DNA from: a bacterium
GTDB taxonomy: Bacteria > SZUA-79 > Acidulodesulfobacterales > Acidulodesulfobacteraceae
Length of the DNA: 64,000 bases
Direction: 5' to 3'
NCBI GenBank assembly: GCA_003232385.1
Contig: QIJE01000001.1
Coordinates: 62,001-126,000 of the forward strand
Shown here piece by piece: positions 24,997 to 33,556 of the stretch. How positions within the stretch are numbered: position 1 is the first letter of the stretch; every line of letters starts with the position of its first letter. The position numbers and the translations under genes were made by a program. The notes below the pieces were generated by a model. The model was not told the origin of the DNA. It saw nothing but the letters and a program-made list of their open reading frames with translations, and searched no databases.

Positions 24997-26136
24997 ATGA
25001 AAAAAATTATTATCAACGACACGACTTTGAGGGACGGCGAACAAACGGCAGGGGTTGTGTTTTCGGCAGACGAGAAAATATTGATTGCCGGGTTATTAGA
25101 CGAAATAGGCACGGATGAAATAGAAGCAGGGATTCCGGTGATGGGCGGAGCCGAAAAATTAGCGATTCAAAAGATAAACGAGCAGGGGCTTAAAGCAAAA
25201 ATAGTAGGCTGGAACAGGGCTAAGCGGGAAGATATCTATGCATCGTTAGATATCGGACTTAAGTTTATACATATATCCGTTCCCGTTTCGCAAATCCATA
25301 TAAAATATAAATTAAAGAAAGATTTTAAATATGTCAAGAATAGTCTCATAGATATTTTGAGGATACTAAATAAAGAAGGGGTAAAATATTCCGTGGGGGG
25401 CGAAGACTCTTCAAGGGCGAATATAAAATCTGTAATAGAAATCATGAGTATTGCCGAAGACGAAGGGGCGTATAAATACCGATATTCCGATACGGTCGGC
25501 ATATTAAATCCCATAAAGATGTATGAAAATATAAAAAAGATAAAAGATTGCGGCAAGCTTAACCATATATTACTTGAAATTCATACGCATAACGACTTCG
25601 GAATGGCTTCGGCAAATTCGGTTTCAGCCATAGAGGCGGGAGCGGACTCTTTATCCGGCAGTATTTCAGGAATTGGAGAAAGAGTCGGAAATTGCGCCAT
25701 AGAAGAGGTAATCGCATATTTAAATTTTATAGAAAACAAAAAAATTAAATTTGATTTTATAAAAGCAAAAGAATTGGCAAAATTTATATCAAAAATAACG
25801 AGAAGACCTATTCCCACTTCTAAACCAATCTTCGGCAAAAATATTTTTTACCACGAAGCCGGAATTCATGCCGACGGAATACTGAAAAATCCCATAAATT
25901 ATGAAGCATTCCCGCCGGAATACGTCGGAACTAAAAGAAAACTTCTAATAGGTAAACACAGCGGTTCTAAGGTAATTGAATATAAATTGAATAAAATGGG
26001 ATTTCAAATAACAAACGAGGATGCTAAAAATATTCTTATTATTATTAGGGCTTTATCGGTTAAGAAGAAAAGATGCTTAACCGATAAAGAGATTAAATCT
26101 ATTTATAACGATTATAAAATGAGCTCCGGCTTTTAG
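24997..26136 (+). CDS. nifV: Homocitrate synthase
   Basis: Condenses acetyl-CoA and 2-oxoglutarate to homocitrate, the organic ligand of FeMo-cofactor. The 379 residues begin MKKIIINDTTLRDGEQTAGVV with the DTTLRDGEQ metal/substrate motif. HTHNDFGMASANS and GIGERVGNCAIEEV then mark the alpha-isopropylmalate/homocitrate synthase family. The C-terminus lacks the long leucine-type regulatory domain of LeuA, as expected for NifV. It is divergent from the nif operon. No Shine-Dalgarno sequence is visible before the ATG. Confidence 0.93.
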   Translation: MKKIIINDTTLRDGEQTAGVVFSADEKILIAGLLDEIGTDEIEAGIPVMGGAEKLAIQKINEQGLKAKIVGWNRAKREDIYASLDIGLKFIHISVPVSQIHIKYKLKKDFKYVKNSLIDILRILNKEGVKYSVGGEDSSRANIKSVIEIMSIAEDEGAYKYRYSDTVGILNPIKMYENIKKIKDCGKLNHILLEIHTHNDFGMASANSVSAIEAGADSLSGSISGIGERVGNCAIEEVIAYLNFIENKKIKFDFIKAKELAKFISKITRRPIPTSKPIFGKNIFYHEAGIHADGILKNPINYEAFPPEYVGTKRKLLIGKHSGSKVIEYKLNKMGFQITNEDAKNILIIIRALSVKKKRCLTDKEIKSIYNDYKMSSGF

Positions 26137-26158
26137 CGGTATATTATGCCCTACGGCA

Positions 26159-26698
26159 CTAAAACCAATATTCCGGATACTTCCTGTTTTCAGACATATT
26201 ATTTACTAAAAGGGCTACGACCAATAAAACCGCCGCTCCAAGACCTGCCGGAATTAATGCATAAAGAAATCCTAAGCGATGTATGGGAACACCCCCTATG
26301 ACGGCAATAAGTGCCGTTGCGCCTCCCGGGGGATGCAATGTTTTGGTTGCAAGCATTGCCATAATAGCAAAAGATACGGCAACGGCCGAGGCTAAGACCA
26401 AATTTGTACTAAAAAGCTGATAGGCTGCTACGCCGACCAACCCGGATATAACATGTCCGCCTATAAGATTCCTCGGTTGCGCAAGCGGACTTTTTATTGC
26501 CGCATATACGAGAACGGCAGAGGCTCCAAACGAACCTATCAATAAAGTTAAATCAAGCAGGGTAAAATAGCTCAATGAAAGATATCCACATGCAAAAATA
26601 CCCAAAAAAGAACCAACCCCCGACCAAAAAACCTCCGGAACATTCGTACCTGAAGGACGCGTCCCGCCACCTTTCATTTTTTGAAAATATTTATTCAT
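26159..26698 (-). CDS. HPP-family membrane protein
   Basis: 179-residue integral membrane protein with about four to five hydrophobic segments. It contains the family motif TKTLHPPGGATALIAV near residue 120, and SGVGSFLGIF and LIGSFGASAVLVYA in the first segments. Some HPP proteins have been linked to nitrite transport, but the function is not general knowledge for bacteria. Its start overlaps the stop of the upstream CBS gene by 4 bases, so the two are translationally coupled. Confidence 0.85.
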   Translation of the reverse strand: MNKYFQKMKGGGTRPSGTNVPEVFWSGVGSFLGIFACGYLSLSYFTLLDLTLLIGSFGASAVLVYAAIKSPLAQPRNLIGGHVISGLVGVAAYQLFSTNLVLASAVAVSFAIMAMLATKTLHPPGGATALIAVIGGVPIHRLGFLYALIPAGLGAAVLLVVALLVNNMSENRKYPEYWF

Positions 26699-27288
26699 AA
26701 TTGCATTCCTCCGGTATGATTAACGATATCTTTAGTCGATACGACGCCCATTAGTTTATTATCCTTATCCACAACCGGCAGGCTGTTAATTCTCATTTCG
26801 ATTAATTTATGCGCCGCATCCTTTATGTCGGTACCGGAAAAAATGGCGATAGCGGGAGACGACATTATGTCTTCGACTGTTTTAGCGTAAACGGTATTCT
26901 GATGGGGAGTAGGCACGCCGGCAAGGTGCCTCACTATATCCCTTAAAGTATGATTTCTGGCAATACCGGTTGCAGCTATAACATCTTTATGCGTAACAAT
27001 GCCTACTACCGCATTATCTTTATCTACAACCGGCAGGCAAGATATCTCATTTTCGGATAATAATTGAATTGCCTCTTTAATACTCAACTCTTTGGTTATA
27101 GATATGACATTTTTAGTCATCACTTTGTCCACCGTAAGATTAAACGATCTGGCCCTTGCGTGATTTAGGGCATGAACATATATTGTCTTAAAATCTTCCG
27201 GTGAAATATCGATGTATGTCCTAATTTCTTTAAATGCGAGTTTTATGTCGTCATCCGATATCTCTAAACACTCAGGATTATCGCTCAT
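26695..27288 (-). CDS. Tandem CBS-domain protein
   Basis: 197 residues: an N-terminal ~50-residue helical extension, then two CBS domains, VDKVMTKNVISITKELSIKEA...LPVVDKDNAVVGIVTHKDVI and VEDIMSSPAIAIFSG...LPVVDKDNKLMGVVSTKDIV. CBS pairs bind adenine nucleotides and act as energy or ionic sensors. The 4-base overlap with the HPP membrane gene suggests that it regulates that transporter, as other proteins fuse HPP and CBS domains. A TGAC-AAAA-GTCA box lies 81 bases upstream. Confidence 0.88.
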   Translation of the reverse strand: MSDNPECLEISDDDIKLAFKEIRTYIDISPEDFKTIYVHALNHARARSFNLTVDKVMTKNVISITKELSIKEAIQLLSENEISCLPVVDKDNAVVGIVTHKDVIAATGIARNHTLRDIVRHLAGVPTPHQNTVYAKTVEDIMSSPAIAIFSGTDIKDAAHKLIEMRINSLPVVDKDNKLMGVVSTKDIVNHTGGMQL

Positions 27289-27368
27289 AAAGCCTTTACC
27301 CTCCTATAGGTGATTATTAAGTTAAAAATACTTGTAATTATTATATTAATTTAAAAAAATTTAAAATA

Positions 27369-27380
27369 TGACAAAAGTCA
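27369..27380. promoter_or_regulatory. Crp/Fnr-type box TGAC-AAAA-GTCA upstream of the CBS-HPP pair
   Basis: Perfect dyad with four-base arms and an AAAA centre, 81 bases before the CBS start on the leftward strand. Its geometry matches the TGAT-AAAA-ATCA box at 37008-37019. Confidence 0.45.
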
Positions 27381-27481
27381 CGTTATGGTTTCAACCGTAA
27401 ACTTTTTTAATAAATTAATTAATTTTAAAAAATGCGGGGAGTATTTCTGATGCTTTAATCCGGTAAACGGTTCATATAAAA

Positions 27482-29242
27482 CTATTCTTGACGGGTTCCT
27501 ATTTTATCTTTCAGGGATTCTTTGATTTCTTTTAAAATTTTAATTTTATCATGGACATGTTTTTCAAGAGACGCTGCCTCAACAGCGGTATTTTGCTTAG
27601 ACGATATTCCTACATCCAACGCTTTTAAAACATTACTTTGCATTAAATCAACAGACTCTATCACATTTAAGCTATAATCTTGCATGAGCCGTTCCATGCG
27701 CAGGGAGAAATCATACCTTGCCTTACCGCAATGCATGTCTACAAGCATAGCCGCTTTTTCCTTCGCTTCTTTAAGGATTAGTTTATGCGCCAGCGCTTTC
27801 GGCAATGCCTTCCTCATTAAATCAATGGTGATGCTCAACATGCCGGGGTCGTCCGTCGTCTTAAATCTGAATTCAATTTCAGGCGGCAACGTCTCTCGCA
27901 TCTGAATTTGCCGATAAGAGATTCCAAAAAGCTTAGTCGAAGAATTAACGATTTGTCCGATAATTTTGTTCATGCGCAGTATAAACCGTTCGAATATTCC
28001 CTTGAGGTGTTCCCTTAGAATCTTTTCCTCCCCTATTCGCCATGTGCTAAATATCTCTCTTATTTGAACATCTATAAATTTACCGATAAGTTCCGTAAAT
28101 TTTACATTGCCGTCCGATACGTGATCGGTTGCAAATTCCTCAAGCCGTGCCGTGAGCAGTTCGGTCTTTTCTTGTTTTAATTTTTCAATATCTTCTTTGA
28201 GCACATCCCTTTGGAGTGCCTTGACTTCTTCGGCAAGGAGTTTTTCGCTGTCTGCCTTTTCTTGATTACTGTCGTTAATAAAATTTTTAAAGGTTGCAAT
28301 ATTGTTCTCTAATTCTTCAAGGGGAAAATGAAGTGATTTTTCCTCAATTTCGGCAAGAAGCATTTCCTCGTTGATAAGATTGTCTGCCTTTTCAGCGGTA
28401 GACTTAATTAACACCCTTCCTTTTTCGTTAACGAGGAACTGTTCAAGTGACCGCTCAAAGTTGGGCAAACCGCTCTTTTCTACTTTTTTTAAATCACCTT
28501 CTTTTTTGCCGTTTAACGCCTCTTTGCCCGAAAGGGGATAAATTATCACATCGCCGAAACATGCCTCTTCTTCAATTATTTTTTTGCTGAATGCGAGCGA
28601 CTCTTCCCGATCGGTTTCGCTTACGGCGTCAATCTTACTCTGCACAAAGAATATTTTGCCGACCATATTCTTTACGTCATGTAAAAATTGAAGCTCGGCT
28701 TGCGTAAGCGGCGGTTCGACCCCTACGATGAATATAGCCGCATCGGCGGTAGGCAGATACTTATAAGTGGTTTGAGTATTATGCTCATACACCGAAGCAA
28801 TGCCGGGCGTGTCGATAATTTGAACATCGTTTTTAAGGTACCGCGACGGATAAGCAATTTCAACCCGATCCATCCCTTTCTCGTTTTTCGGATTATATTT
28901 TTCCGTTATATAAAGAGGCAAATTCTCACGTATAATTTCTTTTTCGGTTCCGTCTTGAAAAAATGCCGTAATCCGAAGATTATCCCCATATCTGAGTATA
29001 GTTATAATGGAAGTAAGCGGAATCACTGCGGTAGGCAAGAGGTCTTCGCCAAGCAAAGCATTGATAAACGTGGTTTTACCCCTTTTGAATTGTCCCGCAA
29101 CTACTAATGAAAAAACATCGGCTTTCAACTTCGCGCATAGTGATCGCACCGCAACCTTAACGTGTTCTGTCGACGCCGTGTTTTCCAGCTTCACTAAGCT
29201 TTGCGTTAAATCGGATTTAATCTTTAAATATCCATCAAGCAT
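27482..29242 (-). CDS. Bacterial dynamin-like GTPase
   Basis: Large GTPase of the dynamin superfamily, expected to remodel or tether membranes. The 586 residues have a P-loop GQFKRGKTTFINALLG (residues ~47-62), the switch I-like PTAVIPLTSI, the G3 motif VQIIDTPGI, and IFFVQSKIDAV as the probable G4 region. Long helical coiled-coil segments follow (~290-390 and the C-terminal 60). The C-terminal third has hydrophobic stretches that could insert in membrane. It starts 24 bases after the last Hyf-like gene, so it is likely co-transcribed with that membrane operon. Confidence 0.85.
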   Translation of the reverse strand: MLDGYLKIKSDLTQSLVKLENTASTEHVKVAVRSLCAKLKADVFSLVVAGQFKRGKTTFINALLGEDLLPTAVIPLTSIITILRYGDNLRITAFFQDGTEKEIIRENLPLYITEKYNPKNEKGMDRVEIAYPSRYLKNDVQIIDTPGIASVYEHNTQTTYKYLPTADAAIFIVGVEPPLTQAELQFLHDVKNMVGKIFFVQSKIDAVSETDREESLAFSKKIIEEEACFGDVIIYPLSGKEALNGKKEGDLKKVEKSGLPNFERSLEQFLVNEKGRVLIKSTAEKADNLINEEMLLAEIEEKSLHFPLEELENNIATFKNFINDSNQEKADSEKLLAEEVKALQRDVLKEDIEKLKQEKTELLTARLEEFATDHVSDGNVKFTELIGKFIDVQIREIFSTWRIGEEKILREHLKGIFERFILRMNKIIGQIVNSSTKLFGISYRQIQMRETLPPEIEFRFKTTDDPGMLSITIDLMRKALPKALAHKLILKEAKEKAAMLVDMHCGKARYDFSLRMERLMQDYSLNVIESVDLMQSNVLKALDVGISSKQNTAVEAASLEKHVHDKIKILKEIKESLKDKIGTRQE

Positions 29243-29265
29243 AATTTATCCAAATAAATTAGGTC

Positions 29266-31410
29266 TTATAGAATTAGAACAATTATAAAAAACGATGCCG
29301 CAAAAACAAAAAATATATAAAAGATGTAAAGATTTAATGACCCGTTCTGCATCAATTCAGTCGTCACAGTGCTTATCTTTTCAAATAATTTTATAAGCGG
29401 AAGATACAGATAATACTCTATAAGCGGAAATATGTAAGAACCGTAGCCGCTTGAATTATGATAATAGGATGAATAAGGAAACGGATTGGATATATTTTTT
29501 TTATCCGGCTTTAAATATTCTTCTCCGTGATAATAAGAAAGCGGATAGATCTTTCTATGGGGAAGCCGGAGCCTCTGCCTGTAAACGAGATTAAACATTA
29601 TCCTTAACGCATTAGAAAATCCAAGCGTTGAAACCTGGGTATGCGGATTAATTATATTTTTGCCGCCCGTCCATGCATAACCTATGGAACGTTTTTTAGG
29701 TCTTATTATAACCCTGTATAAAATATAAAGGATAAACAAAAGCACTATGGACACAAAAAACATATATACGGGACTTGATGCGGAAAATGAACTGTAATAA
29801 GGTATGAATATATAATTGTGCAAAATATTTTTACTGATGTTTACGTGATAAATCAATTCCGATACCTTGGCAAAAACAGGTGTATATAAAAACATAAAGC
29901 CGGCAAGAGAAATACTCAACAGCGTGGGAATTAATAGCGCTATATTCATGGATAACGGAACTTCTTTCGCCTTTTTTGTCTTCTCTCCCCTCGGCAAACC
30001 TAAAAAAGTCAATCCGTATAATTTTACATAATTAGATATTGCGACAGCAGAACTCAGAGCTAAAATAGAACCTGTGCCGAAAAGGAGTATTCTCGGTAAA
30101 ATACTGCTTATATGAAAACCTAAAAAAATCATCTCAAGGTTAAGCCATTCCGATGCAAAACCGTTAAGGGGCGGAACTCCTGCCGCCGAAAGTACTCCTA
30201 TAAATACAAGTATCCCGGTGATCGGCATTCTTTTCAAAATACCGCCGAAATCGTCCATGTCATGACTTCCGGTCTCATGTTCGATATTACCGGCGCCCAT
30301 AAATAATAAACTTTTAAAAAACGCATGATTTATAAGTGCATATAGGGAAGCTACTAATGCAAGGGCGGAAAGTCCGTATAGCCCGTAATACTTATAATAC
30401 AAAGATGCTCCGATGCCGGTTAATATAAGACCCATATTATCGACGGTAGAGTATGAGAGCAAGACTTTGATATCATGAGTTTGAGACATATACAACACCC
30501 CTAAAAACATCGTGAAAGCAGCAATGATTAACGTAATAGTCCCTAACATTAGGGCGCTGCCTGCCGGATGAAGAACATAAAGTCCAAATCGCATTATTCC
30601 GTAAACCCCGCATGATGTAAGCACTCCGCTTAAAACACCCGATACCCCGGAAGGAGATGCGGGATGAGCCTCCGGAAGCCAAATGTGCAAAGGAACAATC
30701 CCCATCTTTGCACCGAATCCGAATAGGAATAGGACAAAGACTATTTCCTTTAAATAACCCGGTATCGTTATATTACTTAACGCGTTGAGGTCAAAATTAT
30801 TTGAATACAAATATAGAATCATCAATCCGACCACTATCAGCATTGCACCGATTTCGGTAATCACCGCCATTAAGAATGCCGCCCTCGTCGTTCCTTTTAT
30901 GTAATGTTTGGCCATTACCAAGAAGAATGAGGATATAGCCATTATCTCCCAAAAAATCATAAACACAAAACCATTAAACGAAGCAATGACAAAATAAACG
31001 CTTACGAGCATTATCCCGTACAAAAACGCAAACAATGCACTATTTATCCCCGACCCCAAACTTTTAACATATTTTATCTGATATAAAGAGATATAAAATA
31101 ACACCCCGAATAAAAACATTAAAAAAAAGTCGCTAAGGGTATCAAACCTTAAAATTACCTTGCCGGCAGGGAAAAAACTGCCGAGATAGAGCGTCTGCTT
31201 CAAGAAATTTCCGCCTTTAAAAAATGCGGTTATAGAAAATGAAACCACCGAAAGGGATGCCGCCATATAAAGAATGTTCGAAAAGGCGAAGCCGTTTTTA
31301 ATCTTTTTAGAAACCAATCCTAAAAATGAAATCGATATACCTGCTATAGAAAAAATTAAGAACAGATAATAATAATTTAAAGGATTTACTATAAACAAAC
31401 TTAAATTCAT
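29266..31410 (-). CDS. hyfB: Hyf-like antiporter subunit HyfB (NuoL/MrpA family)
   Basis: Large membrane subunit related to complex I NuoL and the Mrp antiporters, expected to carry H+ or Na+ across the membrane. The 714 residues are almost entirely hydrophobic. They include the proton-antiporter core: LFGFGAKMGIVPLHIWLPEAHPASPSGVSGV (quoted here in parts: GAKMGIVPLHIWLPEAHPAS), HDIKVLLSYSTVDNMGLI and LINHAFFKSLLFMGAGN. GVPPLNGFASEWL follows as the late conserved motif. Its start overlaps the stop of the HyfH/I-like gene by 4 bases. Confidence 0.88.
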   Translation of the reverse strand: MNLSLFIVNPLNYYYLFLIFSIAGISISFLGLVSKKIKNGFAFSNILYMAASLSVVSFSITAFFKGGNFLKQTLYLGSFFPAGKVILRFDTLSDFFLMFLFGVLFYISLYQIKYVKSLGSGINSALFAFLYGIMLVSVYFVIASFNGFVFMIFWEIMAISSFFLVMAKHYIKGTTRAAFLMAVITEIGAMLIVVGLMILYLYSNNFDLNALSNITIPGYLKEIVFVLFLFGFGAKMGIVPLHIWLPEAHPASPSGVSGVLSGVLTSCGVYGIMRFGLYVLHPAGSALMLGTITLIIAAFTMFLGVLYMSQTHDIKVLLSYSTVDNMGLILTGIGASLYYKYYGLYGLSALALVASLYALINHAFFKSLLFMGAGNIEHETGSHDMDDFGGILKRMPITGILVFIGVLSAAGVPPLNGFASEWLNLEMIFLGFHISSILPRILLFGTGSILALSSAVAISNYVKLYGLTFLGLPRGEKTKKAKEVPLSMNIALLIPTLLSISLAGFMFLYTPVFAKVSELIYHVNISKNILHNYIFIPYYSSFSASSPVYMFFVSIVLLFILYILYRVIIRPKKRSIGYAWTGGKNIINPHTQVSTLGFSNALRIMFNLVYRQRLRLPHRKIYPLSYYHGEEYLKPDKKNISNPFPYSSYYHNSSGYGSYIFPLIEYYLYLPLIKLFEKISTVTTELMQNGSLNLYIFYIFFVFAASFFIIVLIL

Positions 31411-32240
31411 TTAAAATCACCTTTTTTAATTAGTAATAAGACATTTAAGATTTCAAACGGATTGGGCGGACAGTGAGGCAAAGCGACGACATTATCTTCC
31501 TTAAAAAGCTTTTTCATTTTATCATTGAACAGTAATCCGTCATTACCGTCTTTTAAGCCGTTTTTAAATATCCCTCCAAACAGCGAACAAGAACCCATTA
31601 AAACTATATATCTTGGCCTCGGAATATTTTCTAAAACATTAAAAAATATATCGGACATCTCTTTCGTGTAAGTTCCGGTAACCAATAAGACATCGGCAAA
31701 CCGAGGACTCGGCGTTATAAAAATACCAAGCCTATGTATATTGTAATAAGGATTGCTTAAGGCATTAATTTCCGACTCGCACGCCCCGCAAGACCCGGTA
31801 TCTATATGCTTTACGAATAACGATCTTTTAAAAATTTTTCCTCTATCATTACCGGGAAAGGGTGGCGTATAAAGATTTAAATCCTTGCCGTAATTTATCG
31901 CACTTGCAATATCACTGCATGTATCTACACATAGGCCGCAGAAAATACATCTATTTGTATCAAGTGCACCGCCCGACTTCCTTGATGCCTTTCCTTTGCC
32001 GCTTGAATTACTATATATATCATGCAAACTGATTGCCCCGGTCGGACAAACCGATTCACACTCTATACATGTCAAATCACCGTTTTTTTCCGATAGATTC
32101 GCCAAGCCCTTAGAATTAAGACATTTATTTTCGTCAAAGTTAATCGACGAGATAAAACCGTCGTAAAAATCATTTTCCTTTGGGAATTTTACCGATTTTA
32201 TTCCGAATTTTAATCCGTTATATGTCCAAAAAAAAGCCAT
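31407..32240 (-). CDS. Fused ferredoxin (HyfH-like) and small-subunit (HyfI/NuoB-like) protein
   Basis: 277 residues joining two complex-I-like subunits. The N-terminal half is a two-cluster ferredoxin: CIECESVCPTGAI and CIFCGLCVDTCSDIA. The C-terminal half is the NuoB/HyfI family with the proximal-cluster ligands: C in DTGSCGACESE (two Cys), MGSC in RYIVLMGSCSLFGG, and HCPPNPFEIL. The fusion makes one electron wire leading to the large-subunit position. In Hyf and Hyc operons these are two separate genes. Confidence 0.88.
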   Translation of the reverse strand: MAFFWTYNGLKFGIKSVKFPKENDFYDGFISSINFDENKCLNSKGLANLSEKNGDLTCIECESVCPTGAISLHDIYSNSSGKGKASRKSGGALDTNRCIFCGLCVDTCSDIASAINYGKDLNLYTPPFPGNDRGKIFKRSLFVKHIDTGSCGACESEINALSNPYYNIHRLGIFITPSPRFADVLLVTGTYTKEMSDIFFNVLENIPRPRYIVLMGSCSLFGGIFKNGLKDGNDGLLFNDKMKKLFKEDNVVALPHCPPNPFEILNVLLLIKKGDFK

Positions 32241-32280
32241 TACCGCACCTTAAATAATAATATTTATACTTAATTAAAAT

Positions 32281-33489
32281 TTATTTATCTACCGCGGCGA
32301 CCGAAAAGTTATAGGTTGCCTCATTAATGTTAAAATCCATCATCATCGTATTTTTGACCCCGTGTGTAAATAATTTATAATTACTTTCAAACGGATATCT
32401 CAAATTTATTTTTTTAAAAATATGTCCGTCAAAATCCTTTACATAACAAAAAATCGGACCCTCGGAAGATTCCACATAGCCGAAACCGTGTTTTCTCGTA
32501 TTACCCTTTTTCATAGAATCCATAATAATTTTGTCCAGATCCCGTCGATTCATTAAATAATTCGAGGTATTATCGAATTTATTTTTTTTAAGCATTTCCA
32601 TGCAATATTCAAGTATGCAAAGCGACTGGGTAATTTCCTCTATCCTTACCATATATCTTGAAAAACCATCGCCGTCATGTAATTCGACGTTCTTTAACTT
32701 TATACCCCCGTATAAGAGGTAGGGTTTCGTCTTTCTTAAATCTATGTCTATTCCTGCGCTCTTCGCAACGACACCCTTCGAGCAAAACTGCTTTGCCGCT
32801 TTCATATCTATTTTTCCGGTAGTTTTTAGCCTATCTATATGGGATTTAGTCTCTATATTTTTCCTGATAATCTCTTTAACGTCACACACGATAGATTTAA
32901 TCGAACCTAAAATAAATTTTACGTCGTCTAAGGATAGTTTTTTCATAAACCCGCTTATCGTATTAATGCCCATCAAATAACGGGAATTTAAAAATTTCAA
33001 GAATAACTGCTTCAGCATCTCGGCATAATAACCATACAAAGCCGAAGGCACCTGAATGTAGGTAGCTTCCGTTATTTCGGATAAATTTTCTATATGATTC
33101 CTAAGCCTCTCCGCTTCGGCAAAGAACATACGCAAAAGTTGCAGATTTTCATGTATTTTACCCTTAAGTCCCAATAAATCTTCGGCACTGAGGCAGTAAC
33201 TAAGCGATGCACTAAAGGCATGAAGCCCCGATATTCTTTCTACGGTCTGGATTTGTTCATATAAATTGCTTTTTTCGGCAAGAACGCTTTTGGTATTCCT
33301 TTTTTTATATCCGAACGTTATATTTAAATCATGAAGCTCTTCCCCTGATGACAAAAATTCATACAAGATAGATTCGCTAACGCCCTTTCTTACAGGACCC
33401 CAAATAAATTCGTAATCCCCGAGAAACCTTTTTTGCACTTTTGACTCCTTATATTCCTCAAAATTACTGATAGAAACAGATAAAAACAC
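32281..33489 (-). CDS. NiFe-hydrogenase-type large subunit lacking the nickel ligands (HyfG-like, Ehr type)
   Basis: 402-residue protein related to hydrogenase large subunit and NuoD. The position of the first CxxC reads ERISGLHAFSASLSYC (residues 84-99), so the ERICGIC motif is replaced by ERISGLH. The C-terminus ends DFNINEATYNFSVAAVDK, with no DPCxxC motif. No Ni-binding cysteines therefore remain. Other family landmarks persist, such as RNHIENLSEI and the helical middle. Such nickel-less complexes are known as Ehr (energy-converting hydrogenase related). What it reduces or oxidises is not known from sequence. Confidence 0.85.
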   Translation of the reverse strand: MFLSVSISNFEEYKESKVQKRFLGDYEFIWGPVRKGVSESILYEFLSSGEELHDLNITFGYKKRNTKSVLAEKSNLYEQIQTVERISGLHAFSASLSYCLSAEDLLGLKGKIHENLQLLRMFFAEAERLRNHIENLSEITEATYIQVPSALYGYYAEMLKQLFLKFLNSRYLMGINTISGFMKKLSLDDVKFILGSIKSIVCDVKEIIRKNIETKSHIDRLKTTGKIDMKAAKQFCSKGVVAKSAGIDIDLRKTKPYLLYGGIKLKNVELHDGDGFSRYMVRIEEITQSLCILEYCMEMLKKNKFDNTSNYLMNRRDLDKIIMDSMKKGNTRKHGFGYVESSEGPIFCYVKDFDGHIFKKINLRYPFESNYKLFTHGVKNTMMMDFNINEATYNFSVAAVDK

Positions 33490-33556
33490 AATGACGCTTT
33501 AACGGCACATAATTCTCGCACAGACGGAAATGACATATATATATCGTTTGCATTTT

